The notes beneath the pieces are model-generated. The model did no database searches, was not told the DNA's origin, and worked only from the letters and a program-made list of their open reading frames with translations. From the NCBI GenBank assembly GCA_030673425.1, contig DAOVJB010000044.1:1-8266 (forward strand): a DNA stretch of 8,266 nt, in the 5' to 3' direction. Both the position numbers and the translations under genes were made by a program. Source of the DNA: Elusimicrobiota bacterium. GTDB lineage: Bacteria > CAYTYR01 > UBA6262 > DAOVJB01. Below, piece by piece: positions 1-7,519 of this stretch. Within the stretch, counting starts at the first letter, position 1; every line of letters begins with the position of its first letter.

Positions 1-12
1 AGAAGCTACTGC

Positions 13-33
13 GAAACAAGGTTTCTTTTTTTA
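13..33 (+). terminator. Weak rho-independent terminator-like hairpin
   Basis: On the plus strand GAAAC, a 3-base loop AAG and GTTTC form a 5-pair stem followed at once by a T run (24-33, broken only by the C at 25). It would end transcription of a plus-strand gene entering from the left edge, converging on the tRNAs. On the minus strand the T run becomes an A run before the stem, so it would not efficiently stop the tRNA transcript. The stem is short, so confidence is low. Confidence 0.3.
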
Positions 34-62
34 TTCTATCTTTTACTATGAGCTATCTTACA

Positions 63-138
63 TGGAGCGGGTGATCGGGTTCGAACCGACGACAATCACG
101 TTGGCAACGTGATGCTCTACCAACTGAGCTACACCCGC
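63..138 (-). tRNA. tRNA-Gly (anticodon GCC)
   Basis: Read on the minus strand this is a complete 76-base cloverleaf with an encoded CCA. The acceptor stem GCGGGTG pairs with CACCCGC without mismatch. The D arm GCTC/GAGC, the anticodon stem TCACG/CGTGA with loop TTGCCAA, and the T stem GTCGG/CCGAT (one G-U pair) with loop TTCGAAC are all present. Anticodon GCC reads GGC and GGU glycine codons. The discriminator base is A in the printed plus-strand complement, that is T in the gene. It lies 18 bases after tRNA-Leu in the same direction, so the two are very likely processed from one precursor, probably the tail of the gap-pgk-secG transcript, since no separate promoter is visible. Confidence 0.97.
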
Positions 139-156
139 ATCATTATTTATTAAAGT

Positions 157-241
157 TGGTGCTGGGAGCGGGACTTGAACCCGCAAGGATTTCTCCACAC
201 GCCCCTCAAACGTGCGCGTATGCCAATTCCGCCACCCCAGC
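157..241 (-). tRNA. tRNA-Leu (anticodon GAG)
   Basis: This is a complete 85-base class II tRNA on the minus strand, with encoded CCA and discriminator A. The acceptor stem GCTGGGG pairs with TCCCAGC with one G-U pair. The anticodon stem CACGT/GCGTG (one T-G pair) closes loop TTGAGGG, giving anticodon GAG for CUC and CUU leucine codons. The long variable arm folds as GGA-GAAA-TCC, as expected for tRNA-Leu. The T arm is GCGGG/CCCGC with loop TTCAAGT. It begins 17 bases after the secG stop. A perfect TATAAT box lies only 3 bases before the mature 5' end, too close to be its own promoter, so co-transcription with secG is the simplest reading. Confidence 0.97.
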
Positions 242-258
242 ATTATTATATGTGTATA

Positions 259-606
259 TTACTTCTTCTCTGGAGGTGGTGGAGGGGTCGGAGGGGTTTT
301 GGGAACTGATTCTTTGCTTTCAGGTTTTTCGGAAGTTTCAGTTACAGGTTCCTCTTTAACTATAGTCCTAATATGTGACCTTGCTGAAATAATTGCCAGG
401 GTAAGGGATGTCAACATAAAGATAACGACAAGAACTGTTGTTACCTTTTTCAAGAAAATATCTCCTCCTCCGCCTCCGAATACCGCCTCTCCTCCTCCGC
501 CGCCAAAAAGACCCGAAAGACTCGCTCCTTTGCCAGCTTGAAGAAGAATAATAAGAACCAACGCAAAACTAGCAATAATGTGTGCTATAGTAATTAAAGT
601 TACCAT
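259..606 (-). CDS. secG: Preprotein translocase subunit SecG
   Basis: SecG is the small accessory subunit of the SecYEG channel in the inner membrane; it assists SecA-driven export. The 115-residue product shows the family layout: a first membrane helix (about 5-23), the conserved QAGKGASLSG-type loop (23-32) with a Gly/Phe-rich stretch (34-48, two GGGGG runs around AVF), and a second helix (about 54-74) containing the conserved FMLTS segment. After the second helix is a hydrophilic tail of about 40 residues rich in Pro, Glu and Lys, ending in a run of five prolines (108-112) and EKK. The ATG start follows a good Shine-Dalgarno AAGGAG 9 bases upstream. It lies 20 bases after pgk and 17 before tRNA-Leu, so it is probably the last protein gene of the gap transcript. 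The core assignment is firm; the tail is lineage-specific and its role unknown. Confidence 0.95.
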   Translation of the reverse strand: MVTLITIAHIIASFALVLIILLQAGKGASLSGLFGGGGGEAVFGGGGGDIFLKKVTTVLVVIFMLTSLTLAIISARSHIRTIVKEEPVTETSEKPESKESVPKTPPTPPPPPEKK

Positions 607-615
607 ATTTCTTTA

Positions 616-621
616 CTCCTT
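616..621 (-). promoter_or_regulatory. secG ribosome binding site
   Basis: AAGGAG on the minus strand, 9 bases before the secG ATG and 5 bases after the pgk stop (TGA at 627-629). The placement indicates that secG is translated from the pgk message with its own ribosome loading site. Confidence 0.8.
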
Positions 622-626
622 ATAAC

Positions 627-1823
627 TCATTTATCCTTCAGGGCAACAATACCCGGGAGTTGTTTTCCTTCAAGAAATTCCAAAGATGCTCCCCCACCCG
701 TTGAGATATGTGACATCTTATTAGTTAACTTGGCCTTGGCCACGGCTGCAACAGAATCACCGCCACCTATTATAGTAACTGCTCCATTATTCGTAGCTTC
801 AGCAAGTAACTGCGCGATTTTTAATGTGCCGCCAGAAAATTTGTCCACCTCAAAAATTCCCATAGGCCCGTTCCATACTATAGTCTTGGCTGATTTTATC
901 ACACCGGCATATCTATTTAGAGTTACAGGTCCAATATCAACACCTATCCAGCCGTCAGGTATATCTGTGTCTGTAACCTTTGCCTCTGAGGTACCATCTA
1001 TGTTCTCTGCTATCACATGGTCGCAGGGTAATAGAAATGTTACATTCTTTTCATTTGCCCTTTTAAGAATATCCTTCGCCAGATCTATTTTATCTTCTTC
1101 AACCTTGCTTGAGCCCACCTTAATACCTTCTGCCTTAAGAAAGGTATAAGCCATAGCTCCGCCGATTATTAACGTATCAACTTTTTTAAGAAGGTTTTCA
1201 ATGACCTCTATTTTACCTGAAACCTTTGCCCCGCCCAGAATAGCCAAAAATGGTCTTCCAGGTTTTTCAAGCGTCTTTCCAAGATATTCTATTTCTTTTG
1301 CTAAGAGAAACCCACAAGCATTGGGTAAAAACTTCGGGACGCTGGCGGTTGATGCATGAGCCCTATGGACGGTCCCGAATGCATCCTGAACAAAAAAGTC
1401 GGCCAATGAAGCCAGCTCTTTTGCAAAATTCTCGTCATTATTCTTTTCTTCCGGGTGAAAACGGAGATTCTCAAGTAATAATATAGAACGAGGTCTCATA
1501 TTAGTAGCCATCTTTTCTACTTCTGTACCTCTACAGTCAGGTGCCATAAAAACCGGATGATTACCTTCTAAATATTTGGAAAGCCTTTTAGCTACTGGTT
1601 TTAAGCTCATCTCAGGTATAAATTTGCTTTTCGGTCTCCCCAGATGAGAAATCAAAATCACGCTACACTTTTTCTTCAGAAGATACTTGATTGTCGGTAA
1701 TGCTGCCTTTATCCTGGTATCATCGGTTATATTCTGTTTCTCATCTAACGGAACATTAAAATCAACCCTGACCAGAACCTTTTTAGATGACAAATCTATA
1801 TCTTTGATAGAAACCTTATCCAA
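627..1823 (-). CDS. pgk: Phosphoglycerate kinase
   Basis: This cytosolic glycolytic enzyme moves the acyl phosphate of 1,3-bisphosphoglycerate to ADP, giving ATP and 3-phosphoglycerate. The 398 residues match the usual bacterial length. Visible signatures are RVDFNVPLD (19-27) and DTRI (35-38) in the N-terminal substrate-binding domain, SHLGRP (59-64), LENLRFHPEE (117-126), DAFGTVHRAHAS (147-158), and in the nucleotide domain GGAKVSGKI (197-205), WNGPMGIFE (317-325), GGGDS (353-357) and STGGGAS (374-380). The basic substrate-binding residues around these motifs are kept. The start is TTG, not ATG: it follows a strong AGGAGG by 6 bases, and no in-frame ATG occurs before the conserved N-terminal motif. 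It lies 22 bases after gap and 20 before secG. The tpiA gene often found next to pgk is missing here. Confidence 0.98.
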   Translation of the reverse strand: MDKVSIKDIDLSSKKVLVRVDFNVPLDEKQNITDDTRIKAALPTIKYLLKKKCSVILISHLGRPKSKFIPEMSLKPVAKRLSKYLEGNHPVFMAPDCRGTEVEKMATNMRPRSILLLENLRFHPEEKNNDENFAKELASLADFFVQDAFGTVHRAHASTASVPKFLPNACGFLLAKEIEYLGKTLEKPGRPFLAILGGAKVSGKIEVIENLLKKVDTLIIGGAMAYTFLKAEGIKVGSSKVEEDKIDLAKDILKRANEKNVTFLLPCDHVIAENIDGTSEAKVTDTDIPDGWIGVDIGPVTLNRYAGVIKSAKTIVWNGPMGIFEVDKFSGGTLKIAQLLAEATNNGAVTIIGGGDSVAAVAKAKLTNKMSHISTGGGASLEFLEGKQLPGIVALKDK

Positions 1824-1829
1824 TACCTG

Positions 1830-1835
1830 CCTCCT
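1830..1835 (-). promoter_or_regulatory. pgk ribosome binding site (sets a TTG start)
   Basis: A full AGGAGG on the minus strand, 6 bases upstream of the TTG at 1821-1823. It fixes the pgk start at a non-ATG codon and sits in the 22-base gap after gap. Confidence 0.85.
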
Positions 1836-1845
1836 GATACTCTAT

Positions 1846-2959
<1,114 letters not shown>

Positions 2960-2974
2960 TATATTAAGTCTTAT

Positions 2975-3003
2975 ATTTTAATATATATATCAAAATAAGT
3001 CAA
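2975..3003 (-). promoter_or_regulatory. Sigma70-type promoter for gap-pgk-secG
   Basis: On the minus strand a -35 box TTGACT (2998-3003) and a -10 box TAAAAT (2975-2980) are separated by exactly 17 bases. Each matches the TTGACA/TATAAT consensus at five of six positions. Expected transcription start is near 2968, giving a leader of about 117 bases before gap. The -35 lies 8 bases after the rodA stop, exactly where a new transcription unit would begin. The surrounding DNA is very AT-rich, so chance matches are likelier than usual, but the correct spacing and placement support it. Confidence 0.7.
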
Positions 3004-3011
3004 TAACTATT

Positions 3012-4328
3012 TTAATACATAAATCTCCTGTAATAAATTCCCAAAAGTATTCCTATACCTAACATATGCGCAAGGAGCGATGAGCCGCCGTAACTTACAA
3101 ACGGAAGAGGAACACCGACAACAGGCATAATTCCTATGACCATACCTATATTAAGTATAGTATGAAATGCTATCATACATACAATCCCCGCGGCCAGGAG
3201 GCTGCCGAACGTATCACGTGATTGGGTACTAATTATTATCCCCCGCCATATGATAATAGCTAGTAAAAATAAAAGTAAGCCTGCCCCTATAAAACCGAAT
3301 TCCTCCCCGATAACGGCAAAGATAAAATCAGTATGCTGCTCTGGTAAAAACCCCAACTTGCTCTGTGTACCTGACATAATTCCTTTCCCCAGGAACTTGC
3401 CTGAGCCTATCGCAATCCTTGACTGAATTATGTTATATCCCATACCAAGAGGGTCAAAATCAGGATTAAGAAACGCTATCAATCTCTGTCTCTGATAATC
3501 TTTTAAGAAATGCTGGATACCGAATGAGGTAAATACCCCTAAAACCGTCGTAAAAAAGATATACCAGACATTCTTAAAAGAGAAATATCTATTTATCTTC
3601 CTTATCAGGAAATAGGAAAGTACTAATAGAACATAGAAAAGAAGAAGGAAATAGAGGGTTTGGTTCATATTGCTGAAGATATTAGTTATTACAAAACCCA
3701 TTTTTGAAAATCCTGGAGCTGCATAATGGAGTTGTGTAAAAGTTAAAAAGAGCGAAATAAACACGGCTATACAACCTGCCGACACAAGAGAAATTATATA
3801 CCCTAACTGCACCCCTCCAAGATATATCATCCCTAGAAATATAGGAATAAAAACAAGGCTGCTCCCGAAATCAGGCTGCCGTAAAATCAACCCCATAGGT
3901 ATAAGCGTGTATAAAAGGCATATAAATAACTGTTTATGTCCCCATTTCTGCTGGTTTTCTATATATCTTGCTAAAATAATGATTAAAGCCAAAGACATAA
4001 ACTCAGACGGCTGAAAACTGAAGTATCCTACTGAAAACCAGCTGCGTGATCCCCTCGCAACCTTACCTACCAAAAGAACCAAGACCAATAACCCGAGACC
4101 GAACCCATAAATAACAGGGGCATACTTGCGCAAATGCCTGTAATCAATATGACTCAGTAATAAAGCTCCTGCCAATCCCAGCATGAAAGCCACAAACTGC
4201 TTGTATATGAACATGCTTGAATCTGCAGATGAAGTTGAGAAAAGCACCAGCATGCTTATAGCACAGCTTACCATCACACAGATAAACAGCAGATAGTCAA
4301 ATTTACCCGGACCCTTTAATTTCCACAC
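3012..4328 (-). CDS. rodA: RodA, SEDS peptidoglycan glycosyltransferase
   Basis: RodA polymerises lipid II into glycan strands in the elongasome, paired with PBP2. The polytopic 438-residue product shows family motifs: FSFQPSEFMSLALI (103-116), RQPDFGSSLVF (150-160), the extracellular block KDYQRQRLIAFLNPDFDPLGMGYNIIQS (276-303) with the essential Asp292, GTQSKLGFLPEQHTDFIFAVIGEE (320-343), and the C-terminal GVPLPFVSYGGSSLLA (405-420). It is about 60-70 residues longer than E. coli RodA (370). The excess lies between about 195 and 275 and carries what look like two additional membrane helices (about 224-242 and 253-271). The start is GTG, with GGGGAT 6 bases upstream; an overlapping out-of-frame ATG leads to a stop after four codons. 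The gene follows mrdA by 15 bases, in the same frame with no stop between. Inner membrane. Confidence 0.95.
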   Translation of the reverse strand: MWKLKGPGKFDYLLFICVMVSCAISMLVLFSTSSADSSMFIYKQFVAFMLGLAGALLLSHIDYRHLRKYAPVIYGFGLGLLVLVLLVGKVARGSRSWFSVGYFSFQPSEFMSLALIIILARYIENQQKWGHKQLFICLLYTLIPMGLILRQPDFGSSLVFIPIFLGMIYLGGVQLGYIISLVSAGCIAVFISLFLTFTQLHYAAPGFSKMGFVITNIFSNMNQTLYFLLLFYVLLVLSYFLIRKINRYFSFKNVWYIFFTTVLGVFTSFGIQHFLKDYQRQRLIAFLNPDFDPLGMGYNIIQSRIAIGSGKFLGKGIMSGTQSKLGFLPEQHTDFIFAVIGEEFGFIGAGLLLFLLAIIIWRGIIISTQSRDTFGSLLAAGIVCMIAFHTILNIGMVIGIMPVVGVPLPFVSYGGSSLLAHMLGIGILLGIYYRRFMY

Positions 4329-4334
4329 ATTTAT

Positions 4335-4340
4335 ATCCCC
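4335..4340 (-). promoter_or_regulatory. rodA ribosome binding site (sets a GTG start)
   Basis: GGGGAT on the minus strand ends 6 bases before the GTG at 4326-4328. The next in-frame codon towards mrdA that ends the frame is the mrdA TAA itself, so GTG is the only reasonable start upstream of the first membrane helix. Confidence 0.55.
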
Positions 4341-4343
4341 AAA

Positions 4344-6161
4344 TTAATCTCTTACATCTCTTACATTAACAGCTTTTTTCTTTTCCTTAAGACCGTAATA
4401 TCTTACTAAAATCTCCCTGGCAATAGGAGCCGCTACCACACCGCCATGCCCTCCGTGTTCCACAAATACTACAAATGCCAACTCCGGTTTATTAAGAGGA
4501 CAAAATCCCGCAAACCATGCGTGATCTTCCCCCTGAGGATTCTGTGAAGTACCTGTCTTTCCGGCTATCGATAATTTACTGATATATGCAGCCTGACCGG
4601 TACCTTTGGTTATGGTACGCCTCAGGCCCTTGTTAAGGAGCTCCCATGTATCAGGCTTCAAATCTATCTTCTTCATAAGCTGCGGTTTAAATTCCTTGAT
4701 GAGTTCACCCTTACGTGAAACAATCTTTTTCACTAAACGGGGAGAAAAGAGGTTCCCTTCATTAGCTACGGTACTCAATAAATTAGCCATCTGAAGCGGC
4801 GTAACCCATAAATATCCCTGCCCGATAGCCATGTTAAGAGTATCACCGTCCCACCATCCTTCACCTAACACTTTCTTTTTCCATGCACGGTCAGGAACTA
4901 TGCCTGCTTTTTCACCCAGCAGGTCTACTCCTGTTATTTTCCCCAGCCCGAATTCCCTTGCATATCGTGGCAAATTACCAACACCCAAAAGCAGCCCTAA
5001 CTGGTAAAAATAGATATCACAGGATTTGGCTATGGCATCTATCATATTAACCTTTCCATGTCCCTCTTTCTTCCAGCATCTAAATATTCTTTCCTGCTTT
5101 CCGACCTTGTACTCACCTTCGCATACAAACTTATCCTTGGCACTGACGACACCTTCCTCCAGTGCCGCGATGACTGTAATTATCTTAAAGACAGAACCCG
5201 GTGCGTACTGCGCCTGGACAGAACGATTGAATAATGGTTTTTTGTTGCTTCTAAGTAAATAATTGAGTTGCCTTCTTGTTAATGATCCCAAAAACATATT
5301 GGGATTAAAACCGGGATTGCTTACCAACGCAAGAATATCCCCTGAATTAGGTTCCATAATCACTATACTGCCTTCATAACCGCTGAAGGCTTCCTCGGCT
5401 ATACGCTGCAGCTCAGAATCAATCGTCAGAACTATATCATTACCCCTCATTGATTCGACGCTCTTTAATATGCGCACCTGTTTACCGGCAGCACTGACCT
5501 CAATAGAGGTCCCGCCATCCTTACCCCTGAGATAAGTATCGTAGATTCTTTCAATTCCTGCTTTTCCTATCAAATCACCCAGTTTATACCTTTCCTGCTG
5601 TAATAATAGAATCTGCTGTTTACTTATTTCACCTACATATCCGATTACATGGGAGGCCAAGCCGTCATATAAATAATTCCTTATAGGCTCAGTATGTATA
5701 TTAAACCCGGGAAATTCAAGGTTCCTCTCTGAGATATAAAAAGCGATCTCTCTTTTTATGTTAGTTTTAATACGCGACGACTTGAAAGGATACAATCTCG
5801 CTCTCTCTAGTTTTTGTAAAATAAGAGAAGAATCTACTTTGAGGATTCTAGATAAGCTTGATGCGGTTTTACTTAAAGATTTTGATTCAGGAAAAAAATC
5901 GGGTGTAAAGGTGAGAGTAAAAGAAGGGTGGTTTGAAACTAAAAGCTTTCCGTTACGGTCGAATATATCTCCGCGCGGAGCCTGATTAAAAATTATCTGG
6001 GTTCTGTTTTCTTCCGATACTTTCCTGTAATTGGCACCCTGTATAATCTGCAGTTGAAACAGTCTTACCAGCAAGATAAAAAGAAATAGAAATATTACCA
6101 CACTAAAAATAAAAGAGCGCTGGGACATTAATCTTAAATTGCTTTGTTTAACAGAACCCAT
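4344..6161 (-). CDS. mrdA: Penicillin-binding protein 2, elongasome D,D-transpeptidase
   Basis: This class B PBP cross-links the glycan made by RodA during lateral wall growth. The 605 residues contain a short cytoplasmic start, one membrane anchor (about 16-37), a pedestal domain with conserved NRTQIIFNQAPRGDIFDRNG (52-71), and a transpeptidase domain with SxxK as SVFK (323-326, nucleophile Ser323), the second motif SCD (380-382, Asp in place of the usual Asn, as is common in PBP2) and KTGT (535-538). Cys347, Cys362, His368 and Cys381 have the spacing of the zinc site described in Acinetobacter PBP2. ATG at 6161 has only a distant purine run (AGAGAGAG, 12 bases upstream). A later ATG at residue 12 also precedes the anchor but has no better ribosome site. 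It lies between mreD and rodA in the classical elongasome order. Confidence 0.96.
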   Translation of the reverse strand: MGSVKQSNLRLMSQRSFIFSVVIFLFLFILLVRLFQLQIIQGANYRKVSEENRTQIIFNQAPRGDIFDRNGKLLVSNHPSFTLTFTPDFFPESKSLSKTASSLSRILKVDSSLILQKLERARLYPFKSSRIKTNIKREIAFYISERNLEFPGFNIHTEPIRNYLYDGLASHVIGYVGEISKQQILLLQQERYKLGDLIGKAGIERIYDTYLRGKDGGTSIEVSAAGKQVRILKSVESMRGNDIVLTIDSELQRIAEEAFSGYEGSIVIMEPNSGDILALVSNPGFNPNMFLGSLTRRQLNYLLRSNKKPLFNRSVQAQYAPGSVFKIITVIAALEEGVVSAKDKFVCEGEYKVGKQERIFRCWKKEGHGKVNMIDAIAKSCDIYFYQLGLLLGVGNLPRYAREFGLGKITGVDLLGEKAGIVPDRAWKKKVLGEGWWDGDTLNMAIGQGYLWVTPLQMANLLSTVANEGNLFSPRLVKKIVSRKGELIKEFKPQLMKKIDLKPDTWELLNKGLRRTITKGTGQAAYISKLSIAGKTGTSQNPQGEDHAWFAGFCPLNKPELAFVVFVEHGGHGGVVAAPIAREILVRYYGLKEKKKAVNVRDVRD

Positions 6162-6166
6162 TTAAA

Positions 6167-6172
6167 TCACAT
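6167..6172 (-). other. Start-stop element ATGTGA ahead of mrdA
   Basis: On the minus strand the purine run AGAGAGAG (6174-6181) is followed after one base by ATG and immediately by TGA, 5 bases before the mrdA ATG. The purine run lies nearer this minimal open frame than the true start. It could let ribosomes initiate, stop and reinitiate on mrdA, or may be chance in a short gap. Confidence 0.25.
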
Positions 6173-6184
6173 GCTCTCTCTTTT

Positions 6185-6673
6185 TTATCGTTGGTGACTT
6201 CTTGATATGTGTAGCTTATCTAAAAAACGGAAAATAAATATGGCCAGAATACCGTTATAAAAAGAAGCAATAACAGCATACTTAATAGTTCCTACAAAAG
6301 AAGGAATATAACTTGCAAAAATAACAGTTGCAAAAAATGAGACAATAACACCAATCAAGGTTGCAAGAAATGTAATTGCCACCTGTGTTATTATGTTCTC
6401 AAAAGCGAGTTTTCCCTTCGCCAGACCTGCAATATAGCCTATTATGGTTTTAGCAAGAGCGTTTATACCTATCAGGTTACCTGTAAAGGCATCCTCAAGG
6501 AGCCCGCCAAAGAAACCCGATATCTCTCCTGTCAAAGACCCTCTCTTAAAACCCAGATAAACCACGATTATGAGCAATAAATCCGGTTTAACACCAAAGA
6601 TAGCTATATACTTTATCACCGTGGTCTGAAGAATTACGCCTAGAATAATTATAAAACCAATAATAATCTGCAA
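6185..6673 (-). CDS. mreD: Rod shape-determining membrane protein MreD
   Basis: MreD is a small inner-membrane protein that works with MreC to connect MreB filaments to RodA and PBP2. The 162-residue product is hydrophobic throughout, with about five membrane segments (roughly 2-19, 31-41, 50-82 as a re-entrant or helical region, 95-120, 130-150). It shows the family pattern KPDLLLI (29-35) and GLLEDAFTGNLIGINALAKTIIGYIAG (57-83), with Asp61 and Asn71 typical of MreD. The length matches the family. The start is TTG at 6671-6673: a good AAAGGAT lies 7 bases upstream, an in-frame TAG sits two codons before it, and no ATG occurs further in. It follows mreC by 12 bases and precedes mrdA by 23. 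Confidence 0.92.
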   Translation of the reverse strand: MQIIIGFIIILGVILQTTVIKYIAIFGVKPDLLLIIVVYLGFKRGSLTGEISGFFGGLLEDAFTGNLIGINALAKTIIGYIAGLAKGKLAFENIITQVAITFLATLIGVIVSFFATVIFASYIPSFVGTIKYAVIASFYNGILAIFIFRFLDKLHISRSHQR

Positions 6674-6680
6674 TTTCTAA

Positions 6681-6687
6681 ATCCTTT
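6681..6687 (-). promoter_or_regulatory. mreD ribosome binding site (sets a TTG start)
   Basis: AAAGGAT on the minus strand overlaps the mreC stop (TAA at 6686-6688) and lies 7 bases before the mreD TTG. This supports the TTG start and translational coupling of mreD to mreC. Confidence 0.75.
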
Positions 6688-7516
6688 ATCTTAATCGTCT
6701 TTTTATAACAAGAACCTCTTCAAGTCTGGTTAAATCGATTACAGGAGAAACCCGGGCAGATTTATATAACTTACCTTCTGTTATACTTACCTCTGTTACT
6801 TTCCCGATTATCAAGCCCTTAGGAAACAGACTTCCTTTACCCGAGGTAACTACAGTATCACCTGCTTTTACATCAGCATCTAAACTCAAGTAATTAAGCC
6901 TGCACTGATTCACTTGGGCTCTACCCTCAAGCAAACCGTCAAAACGTGTACGCGTAATGAGGACACTTATTTTACAAACAGGGTTAGTAAGAAGAAGCAC
7001 TACTGATGTATCATCCATAACCTCGGAGACCTTTCCTACAACACCCTGGTTATCATCATTGTATGTTACAACAGGCATGTTGACAGCTATACCGTCTTTG
7101 TCGCCTTTATCTATTAATACCGTTGTAAACATATCACCGGGTGCCTGTGCAATCACCCTCGCTGCGATTGTAGAATAAAGAAGACTCTCCTTTAAGGCGA
7201 GTAATTTCTTTAATCTGTTATTCTCTAACGCCTCTTCCTGAAGTTGATTATTTCTGCTTTTAAGGTCCCTGATTGTAGCATGGAGCAGAACGTTCTCTTC
7301 TTGTGATTTTGTTAAATCTGATATATTAGCCCAGAAACCTGAAGCATCCCTGATGATTTTAGTGGCAATATTTTGTGAAGGAGAAATAAGGTGGATAAGA
7401 AGAACCTTGCAATTTTTGAAGAGGGAAATTTGGGAGAAGGTTAGCATACTAAGAGATACTACAACCAATAAAACAAAAACTATACTAACCTTATATTTAT
7501 ACCAAAAGAAAAACAT
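6686..7516 (-). CDS. mreC: Rod shape-determining protein MreC
   Basis: MreC is a bitopic protein whose periplasmic part assembles and activates PBP2 within the elongasome. The 276 residues are of normal length. There is a short cytoplasmic start, one membrane helix (about 9-27), a coiled-coil region (about 65-112, with heptad-like KSRNNQLQEEALENNRLKKLLALKE), and the two-barrel domain with VIAQAPGDMFTTVLIDKGDKDGI (121-143), MPVVTYNDDNQGVVGKV (147-163) and GDTVVTSGKGSLFPKGLIIGKV (219-240), all family hallmarks. The ATG lies 3 bases after the mreB stop. Only a weak AAAGAAAG run inside the mreB end serves as ribosome site, so translation is probably coupled to mreB. It ends with a basic KRRLR. 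Confidence 0.95.
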   Translation of the reverse strand: MFFFWYKYKVSIVFVLLVVVSLSMLTFSQISLFKNCKVLLIHLISPSQNIATKIIRDASGFWANISDLTKSQEENVLLHATIRDLKSRNNQLQEEALENNRLKKLLALKESLLYSTIAARVIAQAPGDMFTTVLIDKGDKDGIAVNMPVVTYNDDNQGVVGKVSEVMDDTSVVLLLTNPVCKISVLITRTRFDGLLEGRAQVNQCRLNYLSLDADVKAGDTVVTSGKGSLFPKGLIIGKVTEVSITEGKLYKSARVSPVIDLTRLEEVLVIKRRLR

Positions 7517-7519
7517 GAA

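Noticed and set aside
1-62. A further gene or third tRNA left of tRNA-Gly.
   Set aside because: No cloverleaf can be formed, and the short open frames at the edge cannot be judged in 62 bases.
245-250. Perfect TATAAT box on the minus strand just before tRNA-Leu.
   Set aside because: It ends 3 bases before the mature tRNA, so transcription would start inside the tRNA, and the hexamer 17 bases upstream (CCAGAG) is not a -35 box.
466-506. C/T-rich repeated triplets inside secG as a tandem repeat or sequencing artefact.
   Set aside because: They encode the two GGGGG runs of the glycine-rich loop typical of SecG, and the frame is intact on both sides.
212-541. Plus-strand open frame of about 109 codons with proline runs opposite secG.
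   Set aside because: It is the antisense of the SecG glycine codons and of tRNA-Leu, with no ribosome site or known family.
4328-4330. ATG overlapping the rodA GTG as a start codon.
   Set aside because: It is in another frame and reaches a stop after four codons.
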